Origin: Candidatus Planktophila sp.
GTDB taxonomy: Bacteria > Actinomycetota > Actinomycetes > Nanopelagicales > Nanopelagicaceae
Assembly (NCBI GenBank): GCA_021741905.1
Contig: JAIOWZ010000006.1
Coordinates: 1 to 50,309 of the forward strand
Direction: 5' to 3'
Length of the DNA stretch: 50,309 bases
Shown here piece by piece: positions 17,639 to 25,842 of this stretch. Each line of letters opens with the position of its first letter. The first letter of the stretch is position 1. The notes under the pieces are model-generated. The model did no database searches and was not told the DNA's origin. It saw only the letters and a list, made by a program, of their open reading frames with translations. The position numbers were made by a program, and so were the translations under genes.

Positions 17639-17701
17639 ATGGCTGACGAATTCAGAGGCCAAAGGGCCTCTCCACATGATCCTCATGGAGGAATACCTTG
17701 A
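17639..17701 (+). CDS. 20-codon upstream ORF in the actinorhodopsin leader
   Basis: ATG at 17639 with GAGG seven bases before it opens a frame of 20 codons (MADEFRGQRASPHDPHGGIP) that stops at TGA 17699-17701. That stop overlaps the TTG start of the rhodopsin (17698-17700) in a TTGA junction, the classic arrangement for translational coupling. The rhodopsin Shine-Dalgarno GGAGGA lies within the last codons of this ORF. The peptide is hydrophilic and matches nothing I know. A hairpin lies inside it. It may be a regulatory leader peptide, or a chance ORF. Confidence 0.45.
   Translation: MADEFRGQRASPHDPHGGIP
17654..17671 (+). promoter_or_regulatory. Hairpin in the actinorhodopsin leader
   Basis: AGAGGCC (17654-17660) pairs perfectly with GGCCTCT (17665-17671) around the loop AAAG. 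It lies inside the 20-codon uORF, 16 bases before the rhodopsin Shine-Dalgarno, and has no T run, so it is not a terminator. The rest of the 251-base gap (17447-17697) holds the terminator, an AT-rich stretch with the octamer GAAAATAT repeated at 17526 and 17538, and the palindrome TCCTCGAGGA near 17623. Confidence 0.6.
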
Positions 17702-18453
17702 AACTCGATCCAAATAACTGGAACCTAGTCTATAACGTATTTTCATTCGGGCTAATTTCCATGCTTGCTTGCACCGTTTACACACTAGTTTCACAACAGC
17801 GTGTATTAGCTAAGTATCGCAATGCTCTCGTTATGTCATCGATGGTTACATTCATCGCTGGTTACCACTACCTACGTATTTTTGATTCATTCAAGCATGC
17901 AACGACAGACGGAACTGTATTGCTAGATGGTTCTCAGAATGCATTCAACGAGGCATACCGCTACGTTGACTGGCTATTGACTGTTCCTCTACTACTAGTA
18001 GAAGTTGTTGCAGTACTTGCACTAACAGCTTCAGTTTCACGCTCACTAATCATGCGCCTCGTTCCAGCTTCAGCTGCAATGATCGCACTTGGTTACCCAG
18101 GTGAAATTTCAGATGTTCGTGGAGAGCAAATTTTGTTCGGTGTCCTTTCAACAATCCCATTCCTATACATCCTTTACGTTCTATTCGTAGAACTAGGTAA
18201 GTCACTTGAGCGTCAGCCAGAAGGAGTTGCAAAATCTGTTGCTAACTTGCGCCTACTTCTGATCGCAACATGGGGCGTTTACCCAATTGCGTACATGTTC
18301 AACATCTGGGGAACTGCTTCACAAGAGTCATTCGTAGCTGTTCAGGTTGGTTACACAATCGCTGACGTTTTGGCTAAGTGTGTATTCGGTCTAACAATTC
18401 TGAAGATCGCTCGCATGAAGTCAATGGCAGAAGGAATGAAGGACGATCACTAA
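17698..18453 (+). CDS. Actinorhodopsin (light-driven proton pump)
   Basis: 251 residues, seven membrane helices. Helix C carries the proton-pump set Asp91 (acceptor), Thr95, Glu102 (donor), matching D-T-E in proteorhodopsin; Leu99 at the tuning site predicts green absorption. Lys227 in helix G (DVLAKCVF) holds retinal. His57 lies 34 residues before Asp91, as in xanthorhodopsin, and should pair with it. Helix E reads FGVLSTIPFLYILYVLF; aligned to bacteriorhodopsin, Gly148 replaces Trp138, the opening used for a carotenoid antenna in xanthorhodopsin. The start is TTG with GGAGGA upstream; no other start is possible because an in-frame TGA lies at 17677. No retinal or carotenoid gene is nearby. 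Confidence 0.97.
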   Translation: MKLDPNNWNLVYNVFSFGLISMLACTVYTLVSQQRVLAKYRNALVMSSMVTFIAGYHYLRIFDSFKHATTDGTVLLDGSQNAFNEAYRYVDWLLTVPLLLVEVVAVLALTASVSRSLIMRLVPASAAMIALGYPGEISDVRGEQILFGVLSTIPFLYILYVLFVELGKSLERQPEGVAKSVANLRLLLIATWGVYPIAYMFNIWGTASQESFVAVQVGYTIADVLAKCVFGLTILKIARMKSMAEGMKDDH

Positions 18454-18490
18454 TCTTTGATTAGTGGACTCTTTTATTTAAGAATCCTAA

Positions 18491-18530
18491 GAACAGGAGT
18501 GTCGCGAAAGCGGCGCTCCTGTTCTTTTTC
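18491..18530 (+). terminator. Intrinsic terminator of the actinorhodopsin gene
   Basis: GAACAGGAG (18491-18499) pairs with CTCCTGTTC (18516-18524); the inner GTCGC-GAAA-GCGGC-like segment extends the stem with a GNRA-type loop, followed by TTTTTC. The rhodopsin is therefore probably a single-gene transcript. Confidence 0.9.
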
Positions 18531-18588
18531 ATAGACTGGTAAACAGGTAAGAATAAAGGCAGTTAATCGAGGATTGGAAAATTAGATC

Positions 18589-18840
18589 ATGGATAAGTAT
18601 TGGATTAACAACTACCGCATGGGTGGCTACCTTCTATTTGCTTGCGGGCTTATCAATCTTCGATACCAGTGGGGCGAAAGTGATGTCGCAATGCGAAGTG
18701 CCATCATTTTTATTCCTGGTGCATTAATCATTGGTGCAACTTTTGTGCCGGCAATGCTAAAGATATTGGCCAGACGAGAAGTAAAATTTTTGTTATCAGC
18801 TGTAGGACTAGCTATAGCGATATTTGCGGTAACTAACTAG
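18589..18840 (+). CDS. Small membrane protein of unknown function
   Basis: 83 residues with about three hydrophobic segments (roughly 12-25, 38-58 and 64-82). Charged residues lie in the first loop (RYQWGESDVAMR). No Shine-Dalgarno; GAAAAT lies six bases before the ATG, a weaker version of the leaderless -10. It converges on the alpha-CTD-like gene with a gap of three bases. No family recognised. Confidence 0.7.
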   Translation: MDKYWINNYRMGGYLLFACGLINLRYQWGESDVAMRSAIIFIPGALIIGATFVPAMLKILARREVKFLLSAVGLAIAIFAVTN

Positions 18841-18843
18841 CTC

Positions 18844-19179
18844 TTATTTTCTAAAGGCTAGATCTGCTTTCTTCATTTCGTTAACTAAGACTCGCACGGC
18901 GTTAGGTCCCATACCGTGTAGTTCTTTGACCGCTGCAAGTGAAACTTTGCGCAGGTCAGCTAATTCAAATAAGCCATCATCAATTAAGGCCCGTCTGGCA
19001 GGTGCGGCCAAACCTAATTCACGCCAAGCACCATCTAATGATTCATAATGATCTAAGTCTGCCGTTCCATTGGTGACAACATTTTGTGTTTCTTGTTTCT
19101 TTTCTTCACGGCGTGCGGCCGCGGCACGCTTTATTTCAGCGGCTTCCATTTTGATTTTGGCTGCAGATTTCTTTGCCAT
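18844..19179 (-). CDS. Small basic protein with RNA-polymerase alpha-CTD/HhH-like domain
   Basis: 111 residues. The first 35 are Lys/Ala/Arg rich and probably helical or disordered. Residues 50-105 (ELGLAAPARRALIDDGLFEL, then ADLRKVSLAAVKELHGMGPN, then AVRVLVNEM) resemble the helix-hairpin-helix fold of the RNA polymerase alpha C-terminal domain: the P-A-R-R-A-L helix, L-x-D-L, and L-H-G-M-G-P-N hairpin. Such domains bind DNA minor groove or other proteins. It is a stand-alone protein here. Its promoter holds a perfect TATAAT. Role unknown. Confidence 0.8.
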   Translation of the reverse strand: MAKKSAAKIKMEAAEIKRAAAARREEKKQETQNVVTNGTADLDHYESLDGAWRELGLAAPARRALIDDGLFELADLRKVSLAAVKELHGMGPNAVRVLVNEMKKADLAFRK

Positions 19180-19185
19180 GCATCA

Positions 19186-19191
19186 ATTATA
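19186..19191 (-). promoter_or_regulatory. Consensus -10 element TATAAT
   Basis: TATAAT on the minus strand, six bases before the ATG at 19179; the best -10 in the window. Confidence 0.6.
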
Positions 19192-19206
19192 ACTTTCCAT
19201 ACAGTG

Positions 19207-19288
19207 TGCGGGAGGCGGGACTTGAACCCGCACGTCCGAAGACACAGGTTCCTAAGACCTGCGTGTCTGCCATTTCACCACTCCCGCA
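19207..19288 (-). tRNA. tRNA-Leu (anticodon UAG)
   Basis: 82 bases on the minus strand. Acceptor arms TGCGGGA (5' end at 19288) and TCCCGCA (ending at 19207) pair perfectly. The anticodon stem CAGGT/ACCTG encloses CTTAGGA, so the anticodon is TAG (complement of 19252-19254), reading CUN Leu codons. A variable arm with GTGTCTTCGGACGT-like sequence and the T loop TTCAAGT are present, as expected for a class II tRNA. CCA is not encoded. Confidence 0.96.
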
Positions 19289-19362
19289 TGGTTTGAAGCT
19301 TTCGCTTTAAACCAAGTGCCAAGATTAGAGGTTAAGAGGCAATTTCACCAAAATCAGCACGA

Positions 19363-19368
19363 TAGCCT
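19363..19368 (+). promoter_or_regulatory. -10 element TAGCCT of argS
   Basis: TAGCCT six bases before the GTG start of argS; no Shine-Dalgarno is present. Confidence 0.45.
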
Positions 19369-19374
19369 TGCTCA

Positions 19375-21039
19375 GTGCCCACGCAGATTGAGATTCTAGA
19401 AGAGGCGATTAGGGCTGCAATCACGCGAGCCATCGATGGTGGCACCCTAAGCGGCACAACTCCAGATGTCATCAAGTTGGAGCGTCCAAAAGATCGCGAC
19501 CACGGGGACTACGCAACTTCAATTGCGCTGCAATTGGCAAAACCTGCAGGCATGAATCCTCGCGAAGTAGCTCAAATAATTGCTGATCAATTAAGTGCTG
19601 TTGCAGATATTTCAAAGGTTGAAATTGCAGGACCTGGATTTATCAACATCACCTTAAATCGTGCCAGCCAAGCAGCCCTTGTTCAAACAATTATTACGGC
19701 AAAAAGTGATTATGGAAAAGGTAGTGCACTGACAGGTGTAAAAATTAACTTGGAATTTATCAGCGCTAACCCAACAGGACCATTGCATCTAGGTCACACC
19801 AGATGGGCAGCTGTTGGCGATGCACTAGGTCGGGTACTAACGGCAGCCGGGGCAAAAGTAACGCGTGAGTTTTATATAAATGATCGTGGAAATCAGATGG
19901 ATCTGTTTGGTCAATCCGTTGAAGCGGTTGCACTCGGCAATGCTGTTCCAGAAAATGGTTATCAAGGTGAGTACATAAAGGATTTAGCACAAGAAGTTGT
20001 TGCACAAAATTCTGGAATCAAAGAATTGCTCGGCGATGAACGTTTCATTGCATTTCGCGAAGCGGCTTATAAGTTGCAACTCAAGGACCAGCAACGTGTT
20101 TTAGAAACCTTCAATACTCATTTTGATGTTTGGTTCTCAGAACGTTCTTTGCACGATCAAGGCGCAGTTGAACACGGCATGGAAAAGCTTCGAGCCAAGG
20201 GACATGTTTTTGATGTTGATGGAGCCGTGTGGCTGCGCACAACTGATTATGGTGATGACAAAGATCGAGTAATGACAAAAAGTGATGGCTCACTTACCTA
20301 CTTTGCATCAGATACTGCTTATTACATCAACAAGCGCGAACGTGGCTTTGATATCTGCATTTACATGCTTGGCGCCGACCACCACGGATATATCGGTCGC
20401 CTAAAAGCAACTGCAGCGTGTGCTGGAGATGACCCCACATACAACGTTGAGGTGCTAATCGGCCAGCTGGTAAAAATCATGGAAGGTGGCGAAGAGGTCA
20501 AACTTTCTAAGCGTGCCGGAACAATTATTACCTTGGAAGAGTTAGTCGAAAAAGTTGGCGTAGATGCCGCTCGTTATACATTGATTCGCTATCCAGTAGA
20601 TACACCTATGGTCATGGATATCGATGTTCTAAAGAGAAATACAAATGAGAATCCTGTTTATTACGTCCAGTATGCCCATGCCCGCATCGCTGCCGTACTA
20701 CGTAACGCCCAGGAACTTGGCGCATCATTGAATCTGTCAGATTTTGATCCAACTCAATTAGTTCATGATCGGGAAAACGAATTACTTGGCGCTTTAGCAG
20801 AATTTCCTCGTATTGTGGCAAGTGCGGCAGAGTTTCGGGAGCCACACCGAATTGCCCGCTATCTGGAAGAACTTGCTGGCACTTATCACGGTTTCTATAA
20901 CGATTGCCGCGTCCTACCAATGGGGGATGAAGAATTATCTGCGCTTCACACCGCGCGTTTATTACTATGTACCGCAACAAAGCAGGTTGTGCATAACGGT
21001 CTAGAACTTCTAGGCGTCAGTGCACCGGAGAGGATGTAG
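19375..21039 (+). CDS. argS: Arginyl-tRNA synthetase
   Basis: 554 residues. Class I synthetase: ANPTGPLHLGHTRW carries the HIGH box (HLGH) and KLSKRAGT replaces the KMSKS loop. The N-terminal 110 residues are the tRNA D-loop-recognition domain and the C-terminal 120 the DALR anticodon domain, ending in the usual ...ISAPERM-like sequence (GVSAPERM). The GTG start is leaderless-type. It heads a unit argS-lysA-(hom-thrC-thrB), the same order as in mycobacteria. Confidence 0.97.
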   Translation: MPTQIEILEEAIRAAITRAIDGGTLSGTTPDVIKLERPKDRDHGDYATSIALQLAKPAGMNPREVAQIIADQLSAVADISKVEIAGPGFINITLNRASQAALVQTIITAKSDYGKGSALTGVKINLEFISANPTGPLHLGHTRWAAVGDALGRVLTAAGAKVTREFYINDRGNQMDLFGQSVEAVALGNAVPENGYQGEYIKDLAQEVVAQNSGIKELLGDERFIAFREAAYKLQLKDQQRVLETFNTHFDVWFSERSLHDQGAVEHGMEKLRAKGHVFDVDGAVWLRTTDYGDDKDRVMTKSDGSLTYFASDTAYYINKRERGFDICIYMLGADHHGYIGRLKATAACAGDDPTYNVEVLIGQLVKIMEGGEEVKLSKRAGTIITLEELVEKVGVDAARYTLIRYPVDTPMVMDIDVLKRNTNENPVYYVQYAHARIAAVLRNAQELGASLNLSDFDPTQLVHDRENELLGALAEFPRIVASAAEFREPHRIARYLEELAGTYHGFYNDCRVLPMGDEELSALHTARLLLCTATKQVVHNGLELLGVSAPERM

Positions 21040-21042
21040 CTC

Positions 21043-22350
21043 ATGTGGTCTTCATCTGTCACCACGGGCGTAGAACTTTCCCTTGCAGGAATAACAGCAA
21101 AAACACTTGCTAAAGAATTTGGAACTCCAACATTTTTTATTGATGAAGCAGATTTTCGGGAGAGAGCATTAGCTTGGGATAAAGCCCTGAAAGATTCCTT
21201 TGGACCACATGCTGGCACTGTTTATTACGCATCTAAGGCATTCATTTGCACCGAACTTGCCCGCTGGATCAATGAACTTGGTATTGGTATCGATGTAAGC
21301 ACTGGCGGAGAAATGGCAGTTGCCCTTGCCGGAGGAATTGATCCTTCAAAGATCGAAGTACACGGAAACAATAAATCTATTGCTGAAATTGAAAAAGCTG
21401 TTTCTGTCGGAGCCGAATCAATTGTGATTGATTCTCTGTATGAAATAGAACGTGTGGCAGAGGCTGCGAAAAAGGCTAGCAAGGTTCAGCGCGTACTGCT
21501 TCGAATAACACCAGGTATCCAAGCCCACACCCACGAATCAATCGCAACAGCGCATGAAGATGTGAAGTTTGGTTTTTCTATTGCAAGCGGTGCTGCCTGG
21601 GCTGCAATTGCTGCCGTTCGTACTCAACCCAGCCTTGAGCTGAGTGGAATACATGCACACATTGGTTCACAGATCTTTGGACATAAATCCTTTGAGATTT
21701 TGTCAGAACGTTTAATAGCTTTGCTTGCACAGTATCGCGATGAATTTAAGAGTGAGTTATCTGAACTAGATCTTGGTGGGGGTTACGGAATCGCTTATTT
21801 GCCGGGGGATGAAACGGTAGATCCTGCTGAGGCAATGAAGGCACTTGCTGCTGCTGTGAGAAAAAACTGTGAAATGCATAAGCTGAAAATTCCAACGGTT
21901 TCAATTGAACCAGGTCGGGCAATTGTTGGACCAACAATGTTTACTTTGTATGAAGTCGGCACAGTAAAAGATGTGACATTAGAAAACGGTATGCATCGTC
22001 GCTATATTTCGATAGATGGCGGAATGAGTGACAATATTCGTCCATCACTCTATGGAGCCGAATACACCACTATTTTGGCTAACCGCACCAGCACAGCATC
22101 ACTAGTCTCTAGCCGCCTTGTTGGAAAGCATTGCGAGACTGGCGACATCGTTATTCGCGAGATTAATTTGCCTGATGACATCGTGCCGGGAGATTTATTA
22201 GCTGTCCCTGCAACTGGTGCATATGGACGCAGCATGGCCAGCAACTACAACCATGTGCCTAGGCCACCAGTCGTTGCAGTAAAAGATGGAAAAGCTCGTG
22301 TAATTGTCCGCCGAGAGAGTGAAGCTGATCTACTCAGACTCGATATTTAA
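21043..22350 (+). CDS. lysA: Diaminopimelate decarboxylase
   Basis: 435 residues, PLP-dependent fold III. The Lys that binds PLP is in YYASKAF (near residue 67); HAHIGSQI (about 205-212) and D-L-G-G-G-Y-G (phosphate binding) follow; the C-terminal G-A-Y-G-R-S-M-A-S-N-Y-N closes the site. Last step of lysine synthesis. It starts four bases after the argS stop (atgTAGctcATG). Confidence 0.97.
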   Translation: MWSSSVTTGVELSLAGITAKTLAKEFGTPTFFIDEADFRERALAWDKALKDSFGPHAGTVYYASKAFICTELARWINELGIGIDVSTGGEMAVALAGGIDPSKIEVHGNNKSIAEIEKAVSVGAESIVIDSLYEIERVAEAAKKASKVQRVLLRITPGIQAHTHESIATAHEDVKFGFSIASGAAWAAIAAVRTQPSLELSGIHAHIGSQIFGHKSFEILSERLIALLAQYRDEFKSELSELDLGGGYGIAYLPGDETVDPAEAMKALAAAVRKNCEMHKLKIPTVSIEPGRAIVGPTMFTLYEVGTVKDVTLENGMHRRYISIDGGMSDNIRPSLYGAEYTTILANRTSTASLVSSRLVGKHCETGDIVIREINLPDDIVPGDLLAVPATGAYGRSMASNYNHVPRPPVVAVKDGKARVIVRRESEADLLRLDI

Positions 22351-22383
22351 CGCCGATCTAGTCATCTATGAAAGAATGACTCC

Positions 22384-23679
22384 ATGAACTCGGGCGTCAA
22401 AACCATCACAATTGGAATGCTCGGCTGCGGAGTTGTGGGCACCCAAGTTGCCCGCCTGCTTCAAGATGATGAGCAAGAACTGTCCGAACGCTCTGGCGCG
22501 CTGCTCAAGTTAAACAAAGTTGGTGTTCGCACAGCAGGTGCGCGTGAGGGTATTGAAGCATCCTTGATTACATCTGATCTTCAATCGATAGTCGCAGATC
22601 CAAGTATCAACATAATTATCGAGGTCATGGGTGGAATCGAACCTGCTAAATCTTTAATCCTTGAAGCAATCAAAAATAAGAAATCTGTGATTACTGCCAA
22701 CAAAGCATTGCTCGCAACTCATGGTCATGAGTTATTTAATGCAGCAGATGCAGCTGGCGTAGATTTGTATTACGAAGCAGCAGTAGCCGGTGCAATTCCA
22801 ATTATTCGTTCTATGCGTGAATCACTTGCTGGTGATCAAATCACTCGCGTCATGGGAATTGTTAATGGAACAACAAATTATATTCTCACCAAGATGTATG
22901 AAGAGGGTCGCGCCTTTGATGATGTATTGAAGGAAGCGCAATCACTTGGCTACGCCGAAACAGATCCAACCGCCGACATTGAAGGTCATGACGCAGCAGC
23001 AAAGGCCGCCCTCCTTGCCAGCCTTGCTTTTCACAGCACTGTTGTAATTGATGAGGTGTATTGCGAAGGAATAACACATATTTCATCTGAGGATGTTCTT
23101 GCTGCCAAATCCATGAACAGTGTCATTAAGTTATTAGCAATTGCCGAATTAACGGTTAAAGATGAGATTTCAGTGCGCGTTCATCCAGTGATTCTGCCTT
23201 TGGCACATCCACTTGCAACAGTCCGCAATGCGTATAACGCAATCTATGTTGAATCTGAAGCTGCTGGTCAGCTTATGTTTTACGGACGCGGCGCAGGTGG
23301 TGCACCAACTGCATCGGCAATTCTTGGCGATCTAGTGGCAGTTGCCCGCCATGCTGCGTATTCAACAGTTGGCTATGGCGAATCTGATTATGCAGACCTT
23401 GATATCGCTCCGATTGGCGCAGTTAAGTCTCAATTCTTTGTTCGCTTGCATGTTGCTGATAAATCAGGTGTTTTGGCCTCTATTGCACAAACTTTTGCCA
23501 GCGAAAATGTTTCGATTCAAACTGTTCGCCAATCAGGTCTTGGCGCAGATGCAGAGTTAATTGTCGTTACACACGCGGCATCAGAGGACGCGCTAGATGC
23601 TTGCGTAGAAAAATTGAAGAAGATGGACATTGTCAGCAAAGTCGAAAGCGTCATTCGCGTTGAAGGGGCACCTGCCTGA
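22384..23679 (+). CDS. hom: Homoserine dehydrogenase
   Basis: 431 residues. N-terminal NAD(P) Rossmann domain ([16 protein letters not shown]), catalytic domain with A-N-K-A-L-L-A and [11 protein letters not shown] near 160-170 and the conserved [14 protein letters not shown], and a C-terminal ACT domain (about 355-431, [12 protein letters not shown]) that normally gives threonine feedback control. It makes homoserine for threonine, methionine and isoleucine. Its stop overlaps the thrC start (TGATG). Confidence 0.97.
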   Translation: MNSGVKTITIGMLGCGVVGTQVARLLQDDEQELSERSGALLKLNKVGVRTAGAREGIEASLITSDLQSIVADPSINIIIEVMGGIEPAKSLILEAIKNKKSVITANKALLATHGHELFNAADAAGVDLYYEAAVAGAIPIIRSMRESLAGDQITRVMGIVNGTTNYILTKMYEEGRAFDDVLKEAQSLGYAETDPTADIEGHDAAAKAALLASLAFHSTVVIDEVYCEGITHISSEDVLAAKSMNSVIKLLAIAELTVKDEISVRVHPVILPLAHPLATVRNAYNAIYVESEAAGQLMFYGRGAGGAPTASAILGDLVAVARHAAYSTVGYGESDYADLDIAPIGAVKSQFFVRLHVADKSGVLASIAQTFASENVSIQTVRQSGLGADAELIVVTHAASEDALDACVEKLKKMDIVSKVESVIRVEGAPA

Positions 23680-24764
23680 TGGGTCTCTTTACTAAAAAAG
23701 TAGTAGGCGCGCACCAGTGGCGCGGCGTTATAGAGGAGTACCGTCATCGCCTTCCAGTGAGTGCGAACACCCCAATAGTTTCATTACGGGAAGGTGGGAC
23801 GCCTTTAATTTATGCGTGCAATCTTTCAGAGATTCTAGGAAATAATGTTTGGATTAAATATGAAGGGCTGAATCCAACAGGTTCTTTTAAAGATCGCGGA
23901 ATGACTATGGCGATTTCGAAGGCAGCAGAAGATGGAGCAAAGGCTGTTATTTGTGCATCCACTGGAAACACATCTGCATCAGCTGCGGCATATGCAGTTA
24001 AAGCAGGAATGCGCCCAGTTGTTTTGATTCCTAAGGGCAAAATTGCAATGGGTAAGTTAGCCCAAGCTGTGATTCATGATTCAACAATTTTGCAGGTGAA
24101 TGGCAACTTCGATGATTGTTTGACACTTGCAAAGGAACTATCAGAAAATTATCCGGTCGCACTTGTTAACTCTGTTAACCCATTCCGAATAGAAGGACAA
24201 AAGACTGCAAGTTTTGAAGTTGTGGACATGCTGGGAGATGCTCCAGATATTCACGCACTGCCAGTTGGTAATGCAGGAAACATCACGGCATATTGGAAGG
24301 GCTATAAGGAGTACAACAAAGATGGCCTTTCAACAAAGTTGCCAATGATGTATGGATTTCAGGCCGCAGGTGCTGCACCTATCGTTAAGGGCAAGATTGT
24401 TAAGAATCCAGAAACAATTGCAACTGCCATTCGTATTGGAAACCCTGCTTCATGGCAGCAAGCAATCGAAGCCCGCGACACATCAGGGGGCATCATTGAC
24501 TCAGTAACTGATCGGGAAATCTTGAGCGCATACCGCTTAATTGCAGCCAAAGAAGGTATTTTCGTTGAGCCATCATCTGCTGCAGGACTTGCTGGGCTAC
24601 TTAAATATAAAAAGGCTGGCAAGTTGCCTCAGGGAAAGACAATTGTTATTACTGTTACCGGACACGGCCTGAAAGATATTCCTTATGCCTTAGAGGCTGC
24701 CAAGAAGCCAGTTGTTGTTCCAGTTAATGCGAAGATCGCAGCAAAAGCTTTAGGACTGGCATAA
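23679..24764 (+). CDS. thrC: Threonine synthase
   Basis: 361 residues, PLP fold II. PLP Lys in [11 protein letters not shown]; phosphate loop [15 protein letters not shown] cofactor loop. Converts O-phosphohomoserine to threonine. This short form is the one usual in Actinobacteria. Gene order hom-thrC-thrB with overlaps or two-base gaps gives tight coupling of the threonine branch. Confidence 0.97.
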   Translation: MGLFTKKVVGAHQWRGVIEEYRHRLPVSANTPIVSLREGGTPLIYACNLSEILGNNVWIKYEGLNPTGSFKDRGMTMAISKAAEDGAKAVICASTGNTSASAAAYAVKAGMRPVVLIPKGKIAMGKLAQAVIHDSTILQVNGNFDDCLTLAKELSENYPVALVNSVNPFRIEGQKTASFEVVDMLGDAPDIHALPVGNAGNITAYWKGYKEYNKDGLSTKLPMMYGFQAAGAAPIVKGKIVKNPETIATAIRIGNPASWQQAIEARDTSGGIIDSVTDREILSAYRLIAAKEGIFVEPSSAAGLAGLLKYKKAGKLPQGKTIVITVTGHGLKDIPYALEAAKKPVVVPVNAKIAAKALGLA

Positions 24765-24766
24765 GA

Positions 24767-25696
24767 ATGAAACCAACATTTAAAGCACAACCAGTTCAGG
24801 TTCAAGTTCCAGCATCTAGCGCGAACTTAGGACCAGGTTTTGACTGCCTTGGGTTAGCTCTCAATATGCATGATCGTTATATGGCACAGGTGATGGATGA
24901 ACCTGGTGTTGATATTGATGTGACCGGTGAAGGCGTAGCCAGCATTCCAACAACAGATAAGAATTTAGTTATTAAAGCAATGCATAAAGGTTTTGATTTC
25001 TTAGGTGGTCGTCCTCGTGGAATTGCTTTGCGTCAATTAAATGTTATTCCTCATGGTCGGGGCCTTGGCTCATCTGCTGCTGCAATCGTTGGTGGATTAG
25101 CACTTGCACGAGCACTTGTCCTTGGTGGCAATGAGCGCATGAGCAATGAAGATATGTTGAATATTGCCAATGAGATGGAGGGTCATCCAGATAATGTTTC
25201 GGCCGCTATTTTCGGAGGGGCAAACCTTGCATGGCAAGAATCCCAACGTGGTCATGTTGTTGCACAATCTTTAAACTTTGATGTTGATCCACGAATCGGC
25301 GCACTCGCATTTGTTCCATCCACTGAATTTTCAACATCAAAGGCGCGCAAGATGTTGCCAGAATCAATCCCACACGGTGACGCGGTCAAGAACTCAAGCA
25401 ATGTTGCCGTTTTAGTTCAGGCCTTACAAAATCGCCCAGATCTATTACTTGGTGCAACTGAAGATTATTTGCACCAGAGCTATCGCAAGGATGCGATGCC
25501 TAATAGTTTTGCCCTGATGGTAAAGCTTCGAAGCGCAGGTGTGGCCGCCTTTATTTCGGGGGCTGGTCCTGCAGTCTTGGTTCTCCACACCGGCGGGGAG
25601 TCAGAAGCAGCTGAGTTAGAGCGTGCGGCAGGGGATAAGTTTCAGATGATTGCCTTAGGCATTTCACGCACAGGTGTAAGCGTCATCACCGCTTAG
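24767..25696 (+). CDS. thrB: Homoserine kinase
   Basis: 309 residues, GHMP kinase family. The ATP loop P-x3-G-L-G-S-S-A-A is HGRGLGSSAAAIVGG near residue 90-104, the N-terminal P-A-S-S-A-N-L-G-P-G-F-D is diagnostic, and the C-terminal I-S-G-A-G-P-A-V-L is the third GHMP motif. It phosphorylates homoserine. Starts two bases after thrC; a 146-base gap with a hairpin then separates it from rho. Confidence 0.97.
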   Translation: MKPTFKAQPVQVQVPASSANLGPGFDCLGLALNMHDRYMAQVMDEPGVDIDVTGEGVASIPTTDKNLVIKAMHKGFDFLGGRPRGIALRQLNVIPHGRGLGSSAAAIVGGLALARALVLGGNERMSNEDMLNIANEMEGHPDNVSAAIFGGANLAWQESQRGHVVAQSLNFDVDPRIGALAFVPSTEFSTSKARKMLPESIPHGDAVKNSSNVAVLVQALQNRPDLLLGATEDYLHQSYRKDAMPNSFALMVKLRSAGVAAFISGAGPAVLVLHTGGESEAAELERAAGDKFQMIALGISRTGVSVITA

Positions 25697-25796
25697 TTTT
25701 GCGATTTCGCGACTTATCCTGCTAACCTTTAGACATCTGAACGGCACATCTAGCGGCCAGTAACACATCAGATAATTTCAAAAAACAAAAATCCCA

Positions 25797-25824
25797 GGTT
25801 CTTTAGGATTTAAGCCCTAGAACC
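25797..25824 (+). promoter_or_regulatory. Hairpin in the rho leader
   Basis: GGTTC (25797-25801) pairs with GAACC (25820-25824) and, inside a two-base bulge, TAGG (25804-25807) with CCTA (25816-25819). No T run follows, so it is not a terminator. The ATG of rho lies 18 bases downstream. Whether it matters for rho control is unknown. Confidence 0.35.
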
Positions 25825-25842
25825 AATAGTGAAAAGATATTC

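Noticed and set aside
17403..17717. ORF running from the end of the DUF885 gene into the rhodopsin
   Set aside because: It crosses an intrinsic terminator and overlaps two real genes.
19084..19296. Plus-strand ORF over the tRNA-Leu
   Set aside because: It reads through the complement of the tRNA and a real gene.
22351..22383. Possible riboswitch or attenuator before hom
   Set aside because: The gap is only 33 bases with no stem or T run.
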